Below, one piece after another: positions 58,001 through 64,000 of a DNA stretch of 64,000 nucleotides. The stretch spans positions 42,455,375-42,519,374 of the forward strand of contig CM061142.1 of NCBI GenBank assembly GCA_030789695.1, read 5' to 3'. The stretch comes from Scilla litardierei (lineage: Eukaryota > Streptophyta > Magnoliopsida > Asparagales > Asparagaceae). The notes under the pieces were generated by a model. That model saw only the letters and a list, made by a program, of their open reading frames with translations. It did not search any database and was not told where the DNA came from. A program made the translations under genes and the position numbers. How positions within the stretch are numbered: position 1 is the first letter of the stretch; the number at the start of each line of letters is the position of its first letter.

Positions 58001-58710
58001 TTGCGTATTTTCAATTCTATTTACTTCTATTGCTTAGAACTATGTATAATATGATGAAATCCTTGATTATTTTCAGTATGTGTGGCTAAATTATTATTGT
58101 GCATGGTATGGTGTAGTTAGAGGATATAATTTGTATTTACTTGGTTGAATTGTCACGCTAAAATTGTTATCGTTGATAAAGTTGTAGTCTTTAGTTTAAA
58201 ATCTCCTCTTCATCTTCCAAAAGAACATGATTGAGTTGATGATCACCTCACGAGGGTGAGTTTTGATCTCTCCAAAAGGGAGTTTCATATCTTATATTTA
58301 AAAGATTATAACTTTAGCAACGATCATATTCAATATTGTGCTTTAATCCCCACAAGGGTATTTTCCGATGAATTTCTCTCAAAAAGAGGTTTCATTGAGT
58401 TATCTTTAATCAATCAAATTAGTACAAATCATGGACCCTAATGAACCCATACCATGTGCATACTTCTCATCGATAATTTCATAAACTAAACTTTCTTTGC
58501 TCGTATTGTTCACAAATTAAAAACCACAATCAAATCCCACTCAAACCATCATCATCAAAAGTGGTTGGTCTCTTTACGTTGAATTTCTATTTGATTTAAG
58601 CTTTATGGTTGCAATAGATTTTCTTTCAAGGATTAGACATCTGGACTCCCAGATCTATATTACTTGCACGGACTCTTTCGCTTGAGAGAAGCACATTTTT
58701 AGGCTAAGCA
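55057..58710 (+). repeat. Tat/Athila-like LTR, interrupted by a second LTR
   Basis: Begins TGATTCGGATTG and ends AGGCTAAGCA. About 1,911 bp after removing the insertion and its TSD (55742-57484). Has a PPT on its left and a PBS plus gag on its right, so it sits between two internal regions, as in tandem LTR-internal-LTR arrays. Confidence 0.75.
55742..57479 (-). mobile_element. LTR of the same family ending in 29 bases of tRNA-Asp
   Basis: On the minus strand a full LTR (57479-55777, TGATTCAGTTTG...GGCTGAGCA, 1,703 bp), the spacer AGTTTT (55776-55771), then a PBS that runs on to 55742. In tRNA sense 55742-55770 equals positions 48-76 of plant tRNA-Asp, ending GGCGCCA, except for T at 55752 where the tRNA has A58. 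The unit is flanked by 5-bp duplications CAAAG (55737-55741 and 57480-57484). Nothing of the element's interior follows. This looks like an integrated strong-stop reverse transcription product. Confidence 0.75.
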
Positions 58711-59639
58711 AGTTTTTGACACCGTTAACGGGGAGAACGGTTTGTTATCACAGTTTATTTCATTCAGAGGACCTTCGGTGAGATCTTTCCACTTTATTGT
58801 ACATAAACTTTTGTTTATTTTGTTTATTTTTTAAAAAAATGTAGTATATGAATTTCTATTGCACAAACAATCTGTATGATGTAGAGTACGCTAATGCACA
58901 CAAACATAGGATGGAGAAGCTCAAGATCGTTAGTTTTAATCAGCCTGATTGTGAAACTTTCTTTCAGGCCTGGAGGAAGTTCACAGACATAGTATCGAGC
59001 TATCCACAGCATGGGTACACAAAGAATAAGCTTATAGAGTCCTTCCTAGATGGACTACGACCATAGCTGCAGGAATTCTTGGGAGTCATGACGCCGACAG
59101 AGGCGTGGAAATACATAGAGTCTTTACAAGAGAATGAAGAAATCATGAAAGAGACTTCAGAGTGCGATTCAACGGAGCCTTCAAGCCTCGATCAAGAGGA
59201 GCAAAGCATAGACGTACCATCACAATCCTTGAAAGAGGAAGTTTACTTGCTTATTCGGACACAGGAGGCTACATCCCATCAATTCCAAGAGAATTTCCTT
59301 GCTCGGAATCGACAGATTCCGAAATCCATTGAAAATCTTAATTTGATTGACACTTGCTTAGAAGAAAATAATTCTTTTGAAATTCAACTTCCAGAATCTG
59401 ATATGAGTTCATCTTCTATTGCATGTACATCGAGCGAGCCATGTCACGATGAAGGTACAAATCAGAACATTAACATGGCTGAAAGCGTGTGCAAAAGAGA
59501 GGACGAGCTAGCAATTTTGGATGAACCGGAGGAGAAAATAGCGAGGGAAATGTGTTCAGAGATTATCACTATGGTGCCTGTAACGACCTGTTTCTATACG
59601 TACGTATTCCATACGTATTTCTGTTACGATCTTCCATAA
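58711..59639 (+). pseudogene. PBS and short gag-like frame of a Tat/Athila-like element
   Basis: PBS-like TTGACACCGTTAACGGGG follows the LTR. From 58848 a frame reads CETFFQAWRKFTDIVSSYPQ and LIESFLDGLRP, matching the ETLYEAWERFKDLxxxCPHHG core of Athila/Tat Gag. It is then broken by a TAG (59064-59066) and continues in frame to 59639 with an acidic, Ser/Glu-rich tail. At about 263 residues it is far shorter than a normal Gag, with no zinc knuckle or protease; the N-terminal capsid half is missing. Confidence 0.65.
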
Positions 59640-61442
59640 CTTGTGCTATGTTCATACATGTATCCGTATTTCATAAGTATTTTGTACGTTTCTTTTCTAT
59701 TAGCTAATTTATTTGTATGATTGTTTTGTGATTATTTCTATAACTCATATTATCTTTAAAACCTTTTAATTATAAGAGCTTTTAAATTCAAACTTTGAAT
59801 TAGTTATCATATAAGTTCTAGGAGACTTTTACGACATTTTGAATAACAATTAAATCATATTCTTAATTATAATATTTCTTGTCCTTTCCTTTTCTTACCT
59901 GCAATTAAAATCCTCGCTCTTAATTTCAATTATATGATTACGTATGTTTAAATCATTTCACATTCGAATTCAAAATCTCCTTCCCTATTTTGATGGGAGA
60001 CCCCTTTTTATGACAATAAAAACTCTATTTTAAATCACAATTGTTCTTCTTGTTCCTTCCTTTTCTTTAAGTCTTTAAAGCATACCATTTCTAAAATTTC
60101 CTTTTCTTCCTAGCATTAATTCCTATTATTAATTTCAATTATACCCTTGTTACTTCCAATTTTTTCTTATCTTTAAAACCGTTTAAATTTAAATTATATG
60201 TTTACATGTACGATATTTTTGAATTCAAATTTTAAATACTTTCCTTGTAAGTCCTAGGAAACTTTACCTTACTTTATGGCCAATAAACTCTATAATTTTA
60301 ATGGTGATTATAGTTGTGTTTCTTGCCATGTTTATCTCATTCCAACCCTTCCATATTTTCCAACCTTAATTCGTTCTTTAATCACAGCCGCAAAGTTCGT
60401 TTGATTTTATTTTAGTATTTATTGCATGCCATTATTATTACTAAGCTAATATGATTAAGATAGTTATTTTAAGTGAGCTAATATAAATTAGAAATCAATT
60501 CACTCAACACAAATTCAAATTTCATTTCGTTTCCGACAACTTTTTTCAAATAACTTTCTAATAAAACCTATAGCTAAATAGGAAGATTTTCCTCTTACTA
60601 AATTCCACTGATTACTCCCTAATTTATTATTTTAATCAACTTTCCTTAATTTCCTCTTACTAATAATTGTTTTTTATTCAAATCCTTCCTTTTTCCCTTG
60701 CAATTAAATCCCCTCTTCATAACAATTAATGCTTGTTTCTTTCCTTGTTCTCTTGAGTTTTAAATCTTTTATTTAAAACAAAACCTTTCCATTTTAACAT
60801 TTTAAATCCTCCTAAATTAGACTCACTTAATACTAATATTATTTCAAAACGTTTTCCTTATATAAACCATTTATTATAATTACTTTAAATGCCTCTTTTA
60901 AAAAGATCCGTTTTAATACAGATTCAAATTTAAACTTTTTAATGTTGGAAGCTTTCCTATTATAACCCTTTTATTATAATTATTTTGCCTCCTCTTAAAA
61001 TCTGTTTTAATTTTCATTCAAAATTCAAATTCGAATTCAAGTTTTTTTTAAACATTTAAAAAACTTTTCCTATTTAGTTCATATTAAAACCTATTGATTA
61101 ACTCCTAATAAAACCTATTTACAAAAGCTTTCCTATTTAAAACTGAGTAATTAGCTCTGATTCCCCTATTAAAACCTGATTAAATAGCCCTAATTATTAC
61201 CCTTCATTAAACCTATTAAAATCAAATTCTATTAATGAGATTTCAAATCATTTCCTATTTTAGCTAGCACATTATTTCTCCCCATAATTATTGTTTTCAT
61301 TTTCAAAACGTTCCCCGTTTACAATAATTAATTTAAATTTCGAAATTTGAATCCTTTCCTTAAAAACTCATAAGATACTTTTTCCCCTTTCCATATTTAG
61401 GTAGGGGCTTTTATTTTCTTTATAATTAACAATTAATCTCTA
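59640..61442. other. AT-rich noncoding stretch
   Basis: Very AT-rich with recurring CCTATTTAAAACC and TTTAAATTC phrases. No frame or RNA recognised. Probably decayed interior of the preceding element. Confidence 0.5.
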
Positions 61443-61579
61443 TGTTGTGAATGGGTATTTACTGGGTTGGGTGAGTTATTGGGCCAACCCAAGTGGTTGG
61501 GCCCATACCCACTTGTATTCTCCCCTTTGGCTATAAATATAGACTTGAGGGCTCTCCCCTCGGTACTTGATTCATAACA
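61443..61579 (+). repeat. Short copia 5' LTR
   Basis: TGTTGTGAATGGG...TTCATAACA, 137 bp, with TATA box CTATAAATATAG near 61532 and an internal GGGCCAACCC / GGTTGGGCCC inverted repeat. Confidence 0.75.
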
Positions 61580-61969
61580 CGTTATCAGCACGAGTCTCTA
61601 AAAAAAAATTTTTCCACAAATTTTTCCGTTCGTTGCGAAGGCGAAGGCGAGACGGTAGATCCACGAGCGCGGTGCAAGGCTTCCTCCATCAAGGGTCGTC
61701 ATCCGCGTAGGGCTTCGAGCAACCGTCGCTATATCCGGAGGACGGATATAGAGGTAAAAACTCTAAAAACAAAAGTTTTTAATCATACGTATGATTACCC
61801 CTCCCCTAGATCTCACAAGATCGTCATGGGGATTCATCGTCGCCTTGAAAACGACGGATTTTTCTTCCCAAAAATCAATTTTTTTTCGGGTTTTTTTTTT
61901 TGGATTTTGTCAATCCCTAAATCGAACCCGTGCCCCCCCACCGCCTGTGGAAAGGGGATCGATGCGACG

Positions 61970-62340
61970 CCCAACAGGGGCGGTTCCCCCCCCCCCCCCC
62001 CCCCCCCCGCCAGTAGCGGGGGGTTGGCCTGCTTTTCCGCCCAACTAGGGCGGTCCCCGACCGCCGCCCCCGCCGCCCCCCCGCCTGCAGCGGGGTGGCG
62101 GCGACCCGCTGTCGCGCCCTACTGGGGCGGTCCCCGACCGCCCCCGCCGCCCCCCGCCTGCAGCGGGGTGGCGGCGACCCTCTGTCGCGCCCAACTGGGG
62201 CGGTCCCCGACCGCCCCCCGCCGCCCCCCGCCTGCAGCGGGGTGGCGGCGACCCTCTATCACGCCCAACAGGGGCGGTCCCCGACCGCCCCCCGCCGCCC
62301 CCCGCTATAGCGGGGTGGCGGTGACCCCCCCCCCCCCGAT
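61970..62340. repeat. GC-rich tandem repeat and poly-C run in the copia leader
   Basis: Four to five copies of a unit of about 75 bp starting GCGGTCCCCGACCGCC (62050, 62127, 62200, 62274). Just before them is a run of 23 C (61986-62008). Frames through it are low-complexity by-products. Confidence 0.85.
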
Positions 62341-62513
62341 GCGCCCGATGAGGGCGGAACCCTCCGCCCTCCGCCCCCCCTACCGGCAGCGGAGGGGGGG
62401 CGCAAAACCCTAGCCCGATCAGGGGGCGGCGGCGGCGGCTAAACCCTAGCCGTCGCCGCCCCCACCCCACAAAACCCTAATCGGGTATCCTCAACATAAA
62501 AAAACGCACAGTG

Positions 62514-62629
62514 CTGTGGGCCTGAAGCCCACAGCAGATCTGTGGGCTTCAGGCCCACAGAATTCAACACAAAAAAACAGATCTGTGGGCCTGAAGCCCT
62601 CAGCAGATCTGTGGGCTTCAGGCCCACAG
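62514..62629. repeat. Two long perfect or near-perfect leader hairpins
   Basis: 62514-62534 and 62540-62560 are exact 21-bp inverted repeats (CTGTGGGCCTGAAGC...) around the 5-base loop CAGAT. The unit recurs at 62583-62603/62609-62629 with one mismatch. Period 69. Confidence 0.92.
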
Positions 62630-62639
62630 ATTTTCATCA

Positions 62640-63543
62640 AAAAAAATTTGGGGGAGGCAATAGGGCTATGAATGTGCCTCAAAAAGGCAACCTATTAGCC
62701 TAAAATATTAATGGGGATTCAAAGGCAAAATATTCGTGAAAAATCACGGTATATTACGGGGGCAAATATCGGGCAGACAAGGGCGTTTTGGGGATTTGTT
62801 GGGGGATTTTTTGGGACGACGAGGGAGACTTTTCCCTCTGACAAAGAAAATGTTAATTTTGGGCTCTTATTCAATTTGATTGACTAAACACATTTACTTT
62901 ACAACCTATGCATTGTAATCTCTTTTACATGCTTTACATCTCTGGCAAAATTATGTGGATATTATTTGCGTGGTTGTACATTTTATTTAAAAACTTAATA
63001 ATTAGGAAGATCCTGCGACCGCTCTGCCGTTAGTTTCCTAACCTAACGGTGTATGACGTTGCCCAGTGGTCCAATAATTATTAAGTGTTTAAATAATGCT
63101 TTATCCTCATATGAATAAAACTGCCTGTGATGTCTGTGGATGAAAATGTTGATGAGCACAATATTCTTACATGAATTGCTAAATGTGGTTTTTTTGGATC
63201 GGTCGTTTAGTCCCACAGTTTATTTCCCGCAATTTTCTTTTATTTTTGAGAGAAATTGTAGTGAGGAATTTATGTAAATGTCAAAGAAAGAAGACCTACT
63301 TCCATGGAGTCGGAAGCTACGCTTGAAGACGAAGATATTAAATGGGACCCACTGGGTTTCCAAAGTTGTATTTTCATTTAAATTCAAGCTGAAAATTTGT
63401 ATAATTTGGACTGTAGACTCTTGGACTCTTTCTTGTGGGACTGGCCGATCCACACATTTAGCTTTTCATTAAATATTGCTTCCGCATGAAAATGTTTTTC
63501 TGGTTGATTTTTAATTCATGCATGTTTGTGCTCTGCTAGATAA
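62640..63543 (+). other. Copia leader, distal part
   Basis: No gene. Ends with a pyrimidine-rich tract and GTGCTCTGCTAG four bases before the gag ATG, a good 3' splice site; GTAAAAAC at 61752 could be its donor. A leader intron covering the GC-rich repeats and hairpins is possible but unproven. Confidence 0.4.
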
Positions 63544-64000
63544 ATGGCTAAAATTGCAAGCGTTGACTTTGAAGTGCTGGATGCATCAGGCAGAAACTAT
63601 CTAAGCTGGCAGCTAGATGTTAAGTTTCACCTGCGGGCCAAGTCCCTCATCACTACTGTGACTGAAAAAGAAAATGTTAGCGATATAGAGAAGGCGCAAG
63701 CCATCATCTATATTCGCCGCCATGTGGACAAGACCTTAAAGGCTGAGTACCTTACGGTCGAAGATCCACTTGAGCTATGGACCGCCCTTGAGGACAGGTA
63801 TAAGCATCAGAGAGATGCTATACTCCCAAGGGCGAGATATGAGTGGGAGAACCTGAGACTGCAGGACTTTAAGTCTATTGCTGAGTACAACTCAGCACTT
63901 TTTAGCATCACCTCACGCCTGAAGTTGTGTGGTGAAAAAGTCTCAGAAGATCACATGCTGGAAAAGACGTATACGTCTTTCCATGAAAAGGATGCGATAC
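63544..64000 (+). CDS. Copia Gag, N-terminal 152 codons, open at the window end
   Basis: ATG at 63544 (MAKIASVDFEVLDASG) opens a frame with no stop up to 64000. RNYLSWQLDVKFHLRAKSL, AIIYIRRHVDKTLKAEYL, LWTALEDRYKHQ, ARYEWENLRLQDFKSIAEY and EKTYTSFHE are the conserved sequence of the UBN2-type copia Gag found in many plant elements with short LTRs. The gene product coats element RNA. No lesion is visible, so this is probably the least decayed copia element here. Confidence 0.88.
   Translation, partial: MAKIASVDFEVLDASGRNYLSWQLDVKFHLRAKSLITTVTEKENVSDIEKAQAIIYIRRHVDKTLKAEYLTVEDPLELWTALEDRYKHQRDAILPRARYEWENLRLQDFKSIAEYNSALFSITSRLKLCGEKVSEDHMLEKTYTSFHEKDAI

Larger units (their letters stand above)
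61443..64000 (+). mobile_element. Ty1-copia element with short LTR, 5' part (continues beyond the window)
   Basis: A 137-bp LTR, then CGTTATCAGCACGAG, a phrase common after the 5' LTR of plant copia elements with short LTRs, a structured 1.9-kb leader and an open gag frame to the window end. The 3' LTR is outside. Confidence 0.8.

Noticed and set aside
61791..62470. Proline/arginine-rich frames in the second copia leader
   Set aside because: They follow the 75-bp GC repeats and the C run; no homology or start context, and gag begins only at 63544.

Overview
The window is nuclear DNA of a flowering plant, most likely a eudicot; I cannot name the species. It is made almost entirely of nested transposable elements. 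The evidence is plant-specific retrotransposon lineages (Athila/Tat and Tekay-type Ty3, several Ty1-copia families), primer binding sites for plant tRNA-Asp and initiator tRNA-Met, a plant Helitron, and fragments of plant genes. I see no intact cellular gene, no rRNA gene, no complete tRNA gene and no CRISPR array.

Layout. 1-773 is the 5' end of a minus-strand copia element that continues left of the window. It sits in the 3' part of an Athila-like element (774-4373). 4379-5743 and 33610-34907 are an A/C-rich noncoding region that appears to be the 3' untranslated region of a Tekay-type element, read backwards. Into it is inserted a 27.9-kb Helitron (5744-33609) whose ends are set to the base by an uninterrupted copy of its target site next door. 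The Helitron carries fragments of at least four plant genes: CYP94-type P450, arogenate/prephenate dehydratase, dynamin-related GTPase and a STE20/GCK-type kinase. It was later hit by a copia element (6245-14033, TSD CACTG) and an Athila element lacking reverse transcriptase and integrase (17352-29242, TSD AGATC). Without these two it is about 8.2 kb.

A 500-N gap (35004-35503) is followed by the 5' end of an Athila element on the minus strand (to 37566). Its flanking CTTAG and its LTR match the plus-strand LTR at 2590-4373, so the sequences on either side of the gap seem to be joined in the wrong relative orientation. 37693-47576 is a complete Tekay-type Ty3 element (TSD GATGT) with a gag-pol frame that becomes continuous if two short introns are removed. 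48059-52836 is the LTR of the older Tekay-type host and contains an LTR flanked by an unusually long direct repeat. 52837-55056 holds LTR fragments. 55057-59639 is a Tat/Athila-like element whose LTR is interrupted by a second LTR ending in 29 bases of tRNA-Asp. 61443-64000 is the start of a copia element with a short LTR and an open gag frame.

Theme. Unrelated LTR families here each carry dense arrays of a short palindrome: CACTCGGCCGAGTG in Athila, AGTCGGT/ACCGACT in Tekay, ACAGTCGACTGT and TTAGTCGACTAA in two copia LTRs. In most cases the array lies just upstream of a TATA-like box. The Athila element repeats the arrangement internally, upstream of its env-like frame. I read these arrays as promoter modules gained independently by several retroelement families; that is inference.
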